From Dinoroseobacter sp965279125 (lineage in GTDB: Bacteria > Pseudomonadota > Alphaproteobacteria > Rhodobacterales > Rhodobacteraceae), in assembly GCA_965279125.1 (NCBI GenBank), contig CBDIHL010000044.1:372001-436000 (forward strand): a DNA stretch of 64,000 nucleotides, read 5' to 3'. Positions 15,819 through 24,125 of this stretch are shown in pieces. Every line of letters begins with the position of its first letter. Position 1 is the first letter of the stretch. Both the position numbers and the translations under genes were made by a program. The notes under the pieces are model-generated. The model was not told the DNA's origin, made no database searches, and saw only the letters and a program-made list of their open reading frames with translations.

Positions 15819-15900
15819 TGTTGACAGTTTATGAACCTTTCTCCGCCCATGTTGATAGAGAGTGAACCTGTCAGAGGGCGAATGTGTAGAATGTGAACTT
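15819..15900 (+). repeat. Three imperfect direct repeats with a 31-bp period
   Basis: Units start at 15819, 15850 and about 15881, each about 20 bp and ending in TGAACCT or TGAACTT; the first two share TGTTGA at their start. The period is exactly 31 bp. Multiple tandem repeats of this sort occur at the termini of IS21-family elements, but no transposase or second end is visible, so a relic end or a protein-binding array are both possible. Confidence 0.55.
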
Positions 15901-15907
15901 TTGTATT

Positions 15908-16417
15908 TTAGGGTTTTGTTAACTGAATCTCGGCCAGTTGGGAGACATCCGTGATGCGGATCACCTGCGCTGTGTCCTCGGCCTGTGCCACCGCCGCGCG
16001 CCATTTGGGCATGTAGTCGCGATCCACGCCCCAGACGAACGCGAACAGATCGCGGCTCGAAGGGGCTTTGTCATGACCGCCGGGGCGCAGCTTCAACTCG
16101 CCCTTCGCCCATGCGGTTTGGCGTTCGGCCAGAAGCCAGTAGTTTTGCCAGAGCGGAATGTCGCAGAGGATGATGTGGGTTGCGCGCGCAAGGCGGTCGG
16201 GAAGTGAGCCGAGGCGACCGGGGCCGTCGAGAATCCACGCGTCTTGGGCGATGAGATTGGCGTGGGCGGCGGTGTAAGTCGGCGCGTCCACAGGGGTCCA
16301 GTCGGGGTTCCATTGCAGCGCGTCGATCTCGTGGAGGGGAAGGTTGTGCTGAGCCGCGAGCTGGACCGAGAGGGTGGACTTGCCGCTGCCAGCGTTTCCG
16401 AGGATTGCGATGCGCAT
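15908..16417 (-). CDS. P-loop NTPase, adenylate-kinase/FlaR-like
   Basis: 169 aa. Starts MRIAILGNAGSGKST (Walker A, residues 7-15). The following HEIDALQWNPDW and WILDGPGRLGSLPDRLARAT match the group annotated as DNA topology modulation protein FlaR or adenylate-kinase-like proteins. Substrate not established. Convergent with the cdsA-like gene; ends near the direct repeats. Confidence 0.7.
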   Translation of the reverse strand: MRIAILGNAGSGKSTLSVQLAAQHNLPLHEIDALQWNPDWTPVDAPTYTAAHANLIAQDAWILDGPGRLGSLPDRLARATHIILCDIPLWQNYWLLAERQTAWAKGELKLRPGGHDKAPSSRDLFAFVWGVDRDYMPKWRAAVAQAEDTAQVIRITDVSQLAEIQLTKP

Positions 16418-16552
16418 GGGGTGGCTCCTTCATGTGGTCCGCCGGGCGAAACATTGCGGGATGATCCGGCTTGTAAGGCAAAGCCATCGACCGATCCGAT
16501 CCCGCTCGCCCACTCGAAACGTTTCAATCGTCTTTGCAACACGGAGCTATCC

Positions 16553-16789
16553 TTATGCCATGCACATACTTGGCGGGGCGAACTCCGTAATGGCAACCAA
16601 TACGACCAAAGCGGGACCGATCACTAAGACTGCTCGCTTGAGGTTGGATTTGCCGGCGCCCAAAAAGCGCTTGAAGGTTGTCGCTAAGGTCTGACCATCG
16701 CGCCGCATCTCCCAATAGAGTAAGAGCGCGACGCTCGGCCAAAACGCAAGCTGCGCCCCAATACCCGCGAGTTCAAGGCATGTCATCAT
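16553..16789 (-). CDS. Small two-helix membrane protein, hypothetical
   Basis: 78 aa, not recognised. Two hydrophobic segments (about residues 7-25 and 52-68) with a basic linker between them (FKRFLGAGKSNLKR), a plausible inner-membrane hairpin. No clear Shine-Dalgarno; the start has two consecutive ATGs. Confidence 0.45.
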   Translation of the reverse strand: MMTCLELAGIGAQLAFWPSVALLLYWEMRRDGQTLATTFKRFLGAGKSNLKRAVLVIGPALVVLVAITEFAPPSMCMA

Positions 16790-17017
16790 GTGCGCAGTCT
16801 AGGCCATATCCCCGATTTGTATCTATAGGTGTGGTTTCCGACTTCGACTTAGGGGCGGCGTAGGGAAAAGGTCCAGAGGCGGCCCCTGAGGTGGCGCTGG
16901 ACTGGACTTGGGGTTTGGCAGTTTGGGGTGGCAAAGGCGGTCGCGGTTGGGAAGCGGGCTTTCGAAAGCCCGCGCTTGCTGCATTTCGAAATGGAGCTTG
17001 CCAGCGTTACACATAAA
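16790..17017. other. Gene-free spacer with palindromes downstream of the rplP terminator
   Basis: No convincing gene between the small membrane protein and rplP. At 16954-16973 lies a perfect 20-bp palindrome centred on TTCGAA, followed by a smaller ATTTCGAAAT palindrome around 16983. Function unknown. Confidence 0.5.
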
Positions 17018-17045
17018 AACCCCCGCCTGTTTCCAAGCGGGGGTT
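17018..17045 (-). terminator. Rho-independent terminator after rplP
   Basis: Nine-bp stem AACCCCCGC/GCGGGGGTT with a 10-nt loop and TTTTT on the minus strand, about 75 bp after the rplP stop. It ends the rplB-rplP unit before the inserted block. Confidence 0.85.
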
Positions 17046-17119
17046 CTAATTCTCAACCGGGGTGAGGCCCGCGCCTTTCTGCGAAAGACGCTACACCTCA
17101 CTCAGCGGCAGAGCCGCTG

Positions 17120-17533
17120 TTACCAATCCTCGCGGACCACGGTGCGGGTCTTGACCGGAAGCTTCATCGCGGCAAGGCGCAGGGCCTCGCGTGCGACTGT
17201 CTCGTTGACACCGTCGATCTCGAACATCACGCGACCCGGCTTGACCTTGGCGGTCCAGCGGTCGACCGAGCCCTTACCTTTACCCATACGAACTTCGATG
17301 GGCTTGGCCGTGACGGGCAGGTCCGGGAAGATACGGATCCAGACACGACCCTGACGCTTCATATGACGCGTCATGGCACGACGAGCCGCTTCGATCTGGC
17401 GGGCGGTGATGCGCTCAGGCTCCACCGCTTTCAGACCAAACGTCCCGAAGTTGAGGTCAGACCCGCCTTTCGCGTCACCGCGAATACGGCCTTTGTGCAT
17501 CTTGCGGAATTTTGTGCGCTTTGGTTGCAGCAT
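17120..17533 (-). CDS. rplP: 50S ribosomal protein L16
   Basis: 137 aa. MLQPKRTKFRKMHKGRIRGD, ITARQIEAARRAMTRHMKRQ and WIRIFPDLPVTAKPIEVRMG are diagnostic. Sits near the A-site and peptidyl transferase centre. Last gene of its segment because of the terminator at 17018. Confidence 0.97.
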   Translation of the reverse strand: MLQPKRTKFRKMHKGRIRGDAKGGSDLNFGTFGLKAVEPERITARQIEAARRAMTRHMKRQGRVWIRIFPDLPVTAKPIEVRMGKGKGSVDRWTAKVKPGRVMFEIDGVNETVAREALRLAAMKLPVKTRTVVREDW

Positions 17534-17545
17534 CTTCTCTACCCC

Positions 17546-18250
17546 TTACCGGTCGCGGCGGGGGCGTGGGCCTCCGCCTTCCTGGAGCTCCTGATGACGG
17601 CGATCATGGGCCGACGGGTCGTGCTCCATGATCTCGCCTTTGAAGATCCAAACCTTGATGCCAATGATGCCATAAGGCGTCTCGGCTTCGACGGTCGCAA
17701 AATCAATATCCGCGCGCAGCGTGTGCAAAGGCACGCGGCCCTCACGATACCATTCGGTCCGCGCGATCTCGGCACCGCCAAGACGGCCCGCGACGTTCAC
17801 ACGGATGCCCAAGGCCCCCATGCGCATGGCGTTCTGCACCGCGCGCTTCATGGCACGGCGGAAGGACACACGACGCTCGAGCTGTTGAGCAATGCTTTCG
17901 CCAACGAGGGCTGCATCCAACTCGGGCTTTCTGACTTCAACGATGTTGAGGTGCAGTTCGCTTTCGGTCAGGTTGGCAACCTTCTTGCGCAGGCTCTCGA
18001 TATCGGCGCCTTTTTTGCCGATGATCACGCCGGGACGCGCTGTGTGGATCGTGACGCGGCACTTGCGGTGCGGACGCTCAATGATGACCTTCGAGACGCC
18101 GGCTTGCTTGCACTCTTTCTCGATGAACTCACGGATTTTCAGGTCTTCCAGCAGAAGGTTCCCGTAATCCTTGGTATCGGCGTACCAGCGGCTGTCCCAG
18201 GTGCGGTTGACCTGAAGACGCATGCCGATCGGGTTTACTTTATGACCCAT
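17546..18250 (-). CDS. rpsC: 30S ribosomal protein S3
   Basis: 234 aa. MGHKVNPIGMRLQVNRTWDS, the KH domain with GVIIGKKGADIESLR, and the C-terminal S3 domain (GIKVWIFKGE). The basic C-terminal tail extends past the core. Its start overlaps the rplV stop by one base. Confidence 0.97.
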   Translation of the reverse strand: MGHKVNPIGMRLQVNRTWDSRWYADTKDYGNLLLEDLKIREFIEKECKQAGVSKVIIERPHRKCRVTIHTARPGVIIGKKGADIESLRKKVANLTESELHLNIVEVRKPELDAALVGESIAQQLERRVSFRRAMKRAVQNAMRMGALGIRVNVAGRLGGAEIARTEWYREGRVPLHTLRADIDFATVEAETPYGIIGIKVWIFKGEIMEHDPSAHDRRHQELQEGGGPRPRRDR

Positions 18251-18630
18251 TATGCTTGCTCCTCAATCTGGCGCACCTTGATCGTCAATTCAGCGAACGG
18301 CTTGGTGATCTTACCGAACCGGCCACGCGCCCGAGGACGACCGCGCTTCATGGTCAGGTTCTTGCCGACATAGGCCTCGGCAACGATCAGCTCGTCCACA
18401 TCGAGGTTGTGATTGTTCTCTGCATTGGCAATTGCCGACTGCAGGCACTTTTTCACATCTCCGGCGATCCGCTTTTTCGAGAAGGTGAGGTCCGACAGAG
18501 CCTTCTCCACCGACTTGCCACGGATCAGGCCCGCAACCAGGTTCAGCTTCTGAGGGCTGATGCGCAGCATGCGCAGCTTTGCCATCGCCTCGTTATCCGC
18601 CACGCGGCGGGGATTTTTATCCTTACCCAT
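18250..18630 (-). CDS. rplV: 50S ribosomal protein L22
   Basis: 126 aa. MAKLRMLRISPQKLNLVAGL follows a 14-residue N-terminal stretch common in related bacteria, and the beta-hairpin region KRGRPRARGRFGKI reaches into the exit tunnel. Gap of 3 nt to rpsS. Confidence 0.96.
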   Translation of the reverse strand: MGKDKNPRRVADNEAMAKLRMLRISPQKLNLVAGLIRGKSVEKALSDLTFSKKRIAGDVKKCLQSAIANAENNHNLDVDELIVAEAYVGKNLTMKRGRPRARGRFGKITKPFAELTIKVRQIEEQA

Positions 18631-18633
18631 GGC

Positions 18634-18912
18634 TTATTTCCTTTTCGCTTTTTTATCCGCCGCGTGCCCGTAATAGGTGCGCGTTGGCGAATATTCCCCG
18701 AACTTCTGACCGATCATATCCTCGGTCACGTTCACAGGGATGTGCTTTTTGCCGTTGTAAACACCAAAGGTGAGGCCCACAAACTGCGGCAGAATGGTAG
18801 AGCGGCGCGACCAGATCTTGATGACCTCGTTGCGACCCGACTCGCGGGTTTTTTCGGCCTTCTTGAGGACGTAAGCGTCGACAAAAGGACCTTTCCAGAC
18901 AGAACGCGACAT
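18634..18912 (-). CDS. rpsS: 30S ribosomal protein S19
   Basis: 92 aa. MSRSVWKGPFVDAYVLKKAE, RRSTILPQFVGLTFGVYNGK and GQKFGEYSPTRTY are signature segments. Located between rplB and rplV as usual. Confidence 0.97.
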   Translation of the reverse strand: MSRSVWKGPFVDAYVLKKAEKTRESGRNEVIKIWSRRSTILPQFVGLTFGVYNGKKHIPVNVTEDMIGQKFGEYSPTRTYYGHAADKKAKRK

Positions 18913-18915
18913 CTA

Positions 18916-19758
18916 TCAGCGCCCCTTCTTCTTGGCGTGCCGCGAGCGGATGATCAGCTTGCTAGACGCTTTGTTCTTGTTCCGAGTGCGCGCACCCTTT
19001 GTCGGCTTGCCCCAAGGGGTAACCGGGTGACGACCACCAGATGTCCGGCCTTCACCACCACCATGGGGGTGATCGACGGGGTTCATCACAACACCACGCA
19101 CAGACGGGCGGATGCCCTTGTGACGGTTGCGACCCGCTTTACCGAAGTTCTGGTTCGAGTTGTCGGGGTTGGACACGGCACCAACGGTGGCCATGCACTC
19201 CTGACGCACGAGACGCAGCTCGCCTGAGCTGAGGCGGATCTGAGCGTAACCGCCATCACGACCCACGAACTGAGCATAGGTGCCCGCCGCACGTGCGATC
19301 TGGCCGCCCTTGCCGGGCTTCAGCTCGATGTTGTGGATGATCGTACCGATTGGCAGGCCCGAGAACGGCATTGCGTTGCCCGGCTTGATGTCGGCCTTCG
19401 CGGACGAGATCACCTTGTCGCCAATGGCGAGGCGCTGCGGCGCGAGGATATAGGATTGTGTGCCGTCTTCGTACTGGATCAGTGCGATAAAGGCGGTCCG
19501 GTTTGGATCGTATTCAATACGCGCGACCACAGCGGACATGTCCATCTTGGTGCGTTTGAAATCGACGATACGATAGAGACGTTTCGCGCCCCCACCTTTA
19601 CGACGCATCGTAATCCGTCCGGTATTGTTCCGGCCACCGTTCTTGGTCAAACCCTCAGTAAGGGATTTGACCGGACGGCCTTTCCAAAGCTCCGAACGGT
19701 CGATCAGCACCAGCCCGCGCTGGCCCGGCGTCGTCGGCTTATACGACTTGAGTGCCAT
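18916..19758 (-). CDS. rplB: 50S ribosomal protein L2
   Basis: 280 aa. MALKSYKPTTPGQRGLVLID, GRNNTGRITMRRKGGGAKR, and the VRGVVMNPVDHPHGGGEGRT loop near the peptidyl transferase centre. Normally preceded by rplW; here two unrelated genes intervene and a promoter candidate (19896-19924) precedes it. Confidence 0.97.
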   Translation of the reverse strand: MALKSYKPTTPGQRGLVLIDRSELWKGRPVKSLTEGLTKNGGRNNTGRITMRRKGGGAKRLYRIVDFKRTKMDMSAVVARIEYDPNRTAFIALIQYEDGTQSYILAPQRLAIGDKVISSAKADIKPGNAMPFSGLPIGTIIHNIELKPGKGGQIARAAGTYAQFVGRDGGYAQIRLSSGELRLVRQECMATVGAVSNPDNSNQNFGKAGRNRHKGIRPSVRGVVMNPVDHPHGGGEGRTSGGRHPVTPWGKPTKGARTRNKNKASSKLIIRSRHAKKKGR

Positions 19759-19860
19759 GCTTTCTGTCTTCCGTTGCTTTGCGGGGTCTTTAGGGGACCC
19801 CTGTCTGTTTTAAGGGCCCCTGAGGTCCCCGGTTTTGGGTGTGCTAGTGCACAACGACAG

Positions 19861-19882
19861 CACCCCGGACGAATCCGGGGTG
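19861..19882. other. Strong hairpin in the rplB leader
   Basis: Perfect 9-bp stem CACCCCGGA/TCCGGGGTG closed by a 4-nt loop, about 14 bp downstream of the rplB promoter -10 on the minus strand. There is no T-run on either side, so a leader structure is more likely than a terminator. Confidence 0.5.
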
Positions 19883-19895
19883 GTGTCGATGGGGT

Positions 19896-19924
19896 CGTTT
19901 AGGGGGTGTGGGTGTGGGGGTCAA
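19896..19924 (-). promoter_or_regulatory. Sigma70-type promoter for rplB-rpsS-rplV-rpsC-rplP
   Basis: Minus strand: -35 TTGACC, 17-nt C-rich spacer, -10 TAAACG. It lies between the inserted two-gene cassette and rplB, where it would replace transcription from the rpsJ side. Confidence 0.55.
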
Positions 19925-19954
19925 GGGCCTGCGAGAATAGAGGCATACTTCGCC

Positions 19955-20410
19955 TCACTCACGAACCAACTGCCACGTCTGTGATCCCCAGCGACCTAAA
20001 TTTGGGTGGCCGATCTGATAAGCGTTTAAGTAATCTCCGCCGTTGCCATGTCTTGTAACGACCACATTCGGCTGCGCTGGATCGCTAATCCTTACTCGGT
20101 CTCCGACACGCAAAAGGCCCTCTCCATCTAGATTACCAAATCGATTGATGAGTTGGGCAAGTTGGGATCTCGTGCCTTCAATTTCTTGCTCTAGACGACG
20201 ATTGGCAGCTTCAAGTTCTGACACCCTGTCCTCAAGTAGCGAAACTTGCTCCAATGCCTCTACCTTTTGAAGCAACTGGTTTAAGCAATTTTCAACAATT
20301 GGCGTACTACCTGGAACAAGTCTTATGGGTCCATTACATGGTGACTGCTCGGCAAGAGTTGGGCCAGAATACAGAAAAACTGCAAGAAGAGTTACTATTG
20401 TCGATCGCAT
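19955..20410 (-). CDS. Exported coiled-coil protein, hypothetical
   Basis: 151 aa, not recognised. A signal peptide (residues 1-20, cleavage near TLA-EQ) is followed by a cysteine pair region, a heptad-like coiled coil (about 46-90: LLEDRVSELEAANRRLEQEI) and a compact C-terminal part with glycine, asparagine and tryptophan that looks beta-rich. Overlaps the upstream small membrane gene by 16 bases, so they are probably co-translated. More AT-rich than the ribosomal genes on either side. Confidence 0.6.
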   Translation of the reverse strand: MRSTIVTLLAVFLYSGPTLAEQSPCNGPIRLVPGSTPIVENCLNQLLQKVEALEQVSLLEDRVSELEAANRRLEQEIEGTRSQLAQLINRFGNLDGEGLLRVGDRVRISDPAQPNVVVTRHGNGGDYLNAYQIGHPNLGRWGSQTWQLVRE

Positions 20411-20601
20411 TTAATTTGGTCCTCCAGCGACATAAGGCGATAAGTCTGCTCTTCAGCGCACTTAGCGGTTGGCGCATTCGCACCAGTTCGATTTACGTTG
20501 TCATACAACAACAATATTGAGTCCGACAAAGCAATTAAAGCTGCGATCAAGCCTATTATAGCAGTTACGGCGGCAAGCTTGTTCAGCTTATCAACACTCA
20601 A
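20395..20601 (-). CDS. Small single-helix membrane protein, TTG start
   Basis: 68 aa, not recognised. I chose the TTG at 20601-20599 because AAGGAG stands about 6 nt before it; the open frame begins 31 codons earlier without such a site. One hydrophobic helix (LAAVTAIIGLIAALIALSDS) starts about ten residues in, followed by a polar tail with two cysteines. Forms a pair with the exported coiled-coil gene inside the S10 operon. Confidence 0.5.
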   Translation of the reverse strand: MSVDKLNKLAAVTAIIGLIAALIALSDSILLLYDNVNRTGANAPTAKCAEEQTYRLMSLEDQIKCDRQ

Positions 20602-20697
20602 TGTGTTCTCCTTAACTTTCAATAGGTAACATAGCGCATTGAATATCTCGCAGGACCACTCAGATACGGTACGAAATCGTAACCCCTCAAACAAATA

Positions 20698-20727
20698 GAC
20701 CCCGGCGACATTTCTGCAACCGGGGTC
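20698..20727 (-). terminator. Terminator-like hairpin after rplW
   Basis: Eight-bp stem GACCCCGG/CCGGGGTC with a long 14-nt loop; on the minus strand TATTTGTTTG follows. A weak to moderate terminator that would separate rplW from the inserted cassette. Confidence 0.5.
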
Positions 20728-20741
20728 CTCTATCTATTAGC

Positions 20742-20761
20742 GGTGGGTGAGATCACCCACC
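20742..20761. repeat. REP-like palindrome just after rplW
   Basis: GGTGGGTG and CACCCACC around a 4-nt loop; on the minus strand it is preceded by GTAG. Same style as the GTAGGG-type units between fusA and tuf. Probably an intergenic repetitive element. Confidence 0.6.
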
Positions 20762-20775
20762 CTACTGCAGGCCTC

Positions 20776-21072
20776 TTACAGCCCGGTGCTCACGTCGATT
20801 GTGTTGCCCTCTTCGAGCGTCACGTAGGCTTTCTTGACGTCCTTGCGCTTCCCGAGTTGACCCCGGAACCGCTTGGTTTTGCCTTTGGTGATCGTCGTGT
20901 TGACCGCCTTCACCTTCACGCCAAAGAGGGTTTCAACCGCCTCCTTGATCGCTGGCTTGTTGGCGTCGATGGCCACCTCGAACACCACTGCGCCGTTCTC
21001 GGACGCCATGGTGGCTTTCTCGGTGATGATCGGCTTGCGGATCACGTCGTAGTGCTTTGGTGCGGTGCTCAT
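20776..21072 (-). CDS. rplW: 50S ribosomal protein L23
   Basis: 98 aa. HYDVIRKPIITEKATMAS, FEVAIDANKPAIKEAVETLF and TTITKGKTKRFRGQLGKRKD are typical. Tunnel-exit protein that binds trigger factor and SRP. Start overlaps the rplD stop by four bases. Confidence 0.97.
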   Translation of the reverse strand: MSTAPKHYDVIRKPIITEKATMASENGAVVFEVAIDANKPAIKEAVETLFGVKVKAVNTTITKGKTKRFRGQLGKRKDVKKAYVTLEEGNTIDVSTGL

Positions 21073-21686
21073 TTCAGGCGAGCCTCCAATGCTTCGACAC
21101 CCGCTTTGGTCAGCACGAGCGTGTCGCGCTTGAGGATGTCGTATACGTTTGCGCCCATGCTTGGCAGCACGTCCAGCGTCGTGATGTTGGCGGCCGCCTT
21201 GGCGAAGTTTGCATCCACCTGAGCCCCGTCAATCACAAGCGCGCGCTTCCAACCCATGGTCTTGACGACCTTCGCCAACTCGGCGGTTTTGCCCGAGGAG
21301 GTTGCGCCGTCGATGATGACCAGCTCGCCTGCTTTCGCCTTAGCGGAAAGCGCATGGCGAAGACCCAGCTTGCGGAACTTCTTGGTCAGCTCGTGTGCGT
21401 GGCTACGGGGCGTTGGGCCCTTGTAGATACCACCACCACGGAAGATCGGTGCATTCCGGTCACCATGGCGTGCGCCACCGGTGCCCTTCTGGCGGTAGAT
21501 CTTCTTGGTCGAGTAGCTCGTCTCGCGACGGGTCTTGACCTTGTGGGTGCCAGCCTGCGCCTTGTTGCGCTGCCAACGGACAACGCGGTGCAGGATGTCG
21601 GCGCGTGGCTCGAGGCCAAAGAGCGCCTCGTCCAGATCAACCGTGCCGGCCTTGGAGCCGTCGAGGGTGATTACGTCGGTTTTCAT
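21069..21686 (-). CDS. rplD: 50S ribosomal protein L4
   Basis: 205 aa. The extended loop RRETSYSTKKIYRQKGTGGA and GGGIYKGPTPRSHAHEL identify L4. In enterobacteria L4 also autoregulates the S10 operon; nothing here shows whether that occurs. Overlaps rplC and rplW by four bases each. Confidence 0.97.
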   Translation of the reverse strand: MKTDVITLDGSKAGTVDLDEALFGLEPRADILHRVVRWQRNKAQAGTHKVKTRRETSYSTKKIYRQKGTGGARHGDRNAPIFRGGGIYKGPTPRSHAHELTKKFRKLGLRHALSAKAKAGELVIIDGATSSGKTAELAKVVKTMGWKRALVIDGAQVDANFAKAAANITTLDVLPSMGANVYDILKRDTLVLTKAGVEALEARLK

Positions 21687-22405
21687 TCTTCCGCTCCCTC
21701 AGCAGGGGCCGCAGCAGGTGCCTCAGACGCAGCCGCTTTAATTGCAGCAGGCATCGGCAGCCCATCGGGCGCTTTCTTCTTCACGGCATCCTTGATGGTG
21801 ACCCATCCGCCTTTCGATCCAGGGACAGCGCCCTTGATCATGATCAGACCACGGTCCGCATCGGTGCGCACAACTTCAAGGTTCTGGGTCGTCACGCGGG
21901 CTGCACCCATGTGACCGGCCATCTTCTTGCCTTTGAACACCTTACCCGGATCCTGACACTGACCGGTAGAGCCGTGCGAGCGGTGCGAGATCGACACACC
22001 GTGGGTAGCGCGAAGGCCCCCAAAGTTGTGACGCTTCATAGCACCGGCAAAACCCTTACCGATGGAGGTGCCGGACACGTCGACCTTTTGACCCTCGAGG
22101 AAGTGCTCGGCGGAGATTTCCGCGCCGACTTCGATGAGGTTCTCAGGAGAGACGCGGAATTCGGCGACCTTGCGCTTCGGCTCGACCGATGCGGCGGCGA
22201 AGTGGCCGCGCATGGCTTTGCTGGTGCGCTTGGCTTTGGCCGAACCGGTGCCGAGCTGAACTGCGGTATAGCCGTCACGATCAGCGGTGCGCTGGTCGAC
22301 GACTTGCAGGTTGTCGAGTTGAAGAACGGTCACAGGGATCTGCTTACCGTCTTCCATGAACAGACGGGTCATGCCCATCTTCTTCGCGATCACGCCAGAG
22401 CGCAT
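21683..22405 (-). CDS. rplC: 50S ribosomal protein L3
   Basis: 240 aa. MRSGVIAKKMGMTRLFMEDG, then KGFAGAMKRHNFGGLRATHG and GSTGQCQDPGKVFKGKKMAG, including the glutamine that is N5-methylated in E. coli. It has a proline/alanine-rich C-terminal tail. Follows rpsJ by 14 nt. Confidence 0.97.
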   Translation of the reverse strand: MRSGVIAKKMGMTRLFMEDGKQIPVTVLQLDNLQVVDQRTADRDGYTAVQLGTGSAKAKRTSKAMRGHFAAASVEPKRKVAEFRVSPENLIEVGAEISAEHFLEGQKVDVSGTSIGKGFAGAMKRHNFGGLRATHGVSISHRSHGSTGQCQDPGKVFKGKKMAGHMGAARVTTQNLEVVRTDADRGLIMIKGAVPGSKGGWVTIKDAVKKKAPDGLPMPAAIKAAASEAPAAAPAEGAEE

Positions 22406-22419
22406 ATCAGTGCCCTCCC

Positions 22420-22734
22420 TTAGACCGAGATTTGAACATCAACGCCTGCGGCCAGGTCGAGCTTCATCAGCGCGTCCACGGTCTGCGGCGTTGGGTCAAC
22501 GATGTCGAGAAGACGCTTATGCGTCCGGATTTCCCACTGGTCCCGAGACTTCTTGTCAACGTGTGGACCACGCAGAACAGTGAATTTCTCGATCTTGTTT
22601 GGCAGCGGAATGGGTCCGCGAACGGTAGCACCCGTGCGCTTCGCCGTGTTCACGATTTCCTTGGTGCTTGCGTCAAGCACGCGGAAGTCGAAGGCTTTGA
22701 GCCGGATGCGAATGTTCTGGCTTTGGATGGCCAT
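22420..22734 (-). CDS. rpsJ: 30S ribosomal protein S10
   Basis: 104 aa, MAIQSQNIRIRLKAFDFRVL, KRTGATVRGPIPLPNKIEKF and RTHKRLLDIVDPTPQTVDAL. An in-frame extension upstream was rejected: AAGGG stands 7 nt before the ATG at 22734. First gene of the S10 segment after tuf; also the transcription factor NusE. Confidence 0.97.
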   Translation of the reverse strand: MAIQSQNIRIRLKAFDFRVLDASTKEIVNTAKRTGATVRGPIPLPNKIEKFTVLRGPHVDKKSRDQWEIRTHKRLLDIVDPTPQTVDALMKLDLAAGVDVQISV

Positions 22735-22815
22735 ATCATATCCCTTCAAGGGCTTTAGACTTGAGAGGAGGAGCCGCGCGCATCGCAAACCCCTCATCAA
22801 ACCTTGGTGTTCTTG

Positions 22816-22837
22816 GCGAGGCGGCGGACCGCCTCGC
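22816..22837. other. Hairpin between tuf and rpsJ
   Basis: Perfect 9-bp stem GCGAGGCGG/CCGCCTCGC with a 4-nt loop, about 30 bp after the tuf stop. No T-run follows, so it may mark a processing or partial termination point. Confidence 0.5.
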
Positions 22838-22865
22838 AGAATTCAGATGATCCTGTCGTCCGCGC

Positions 22866-24041
<1,176 letters not shown>

Positions 24042-24065
24042 GATGGCCTCCTTGACGTTTTGGGT

Positions 24066-24118
24066 GGCGGGGAACCCCCCGCCCTACGGTGAGTGGGTAG
24101 GGCGGGGTTCACCCCGCC
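24066..24118. repeat. Head-to-head REP-like palindromic pair between fusA and tuf
   Basis: Unit 1 (24066-24087) and unit 2 (about 24097-24118) are near-reverse complements around an 8-nt spacer. Each unit contains GGCGGGG paired with CCCCGCC and carries the GTAGGG edge. Typical of intergenic REP doublets. Confidence 0.65.
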
Positions 24119-24125
24119 GTCCCGA

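Noticed and set aside
24064..24122. Terminator between fusA and tuf
   Set aside because: The palindromes have no T-run and tuf must be expressed; better read as REP-like repeats.
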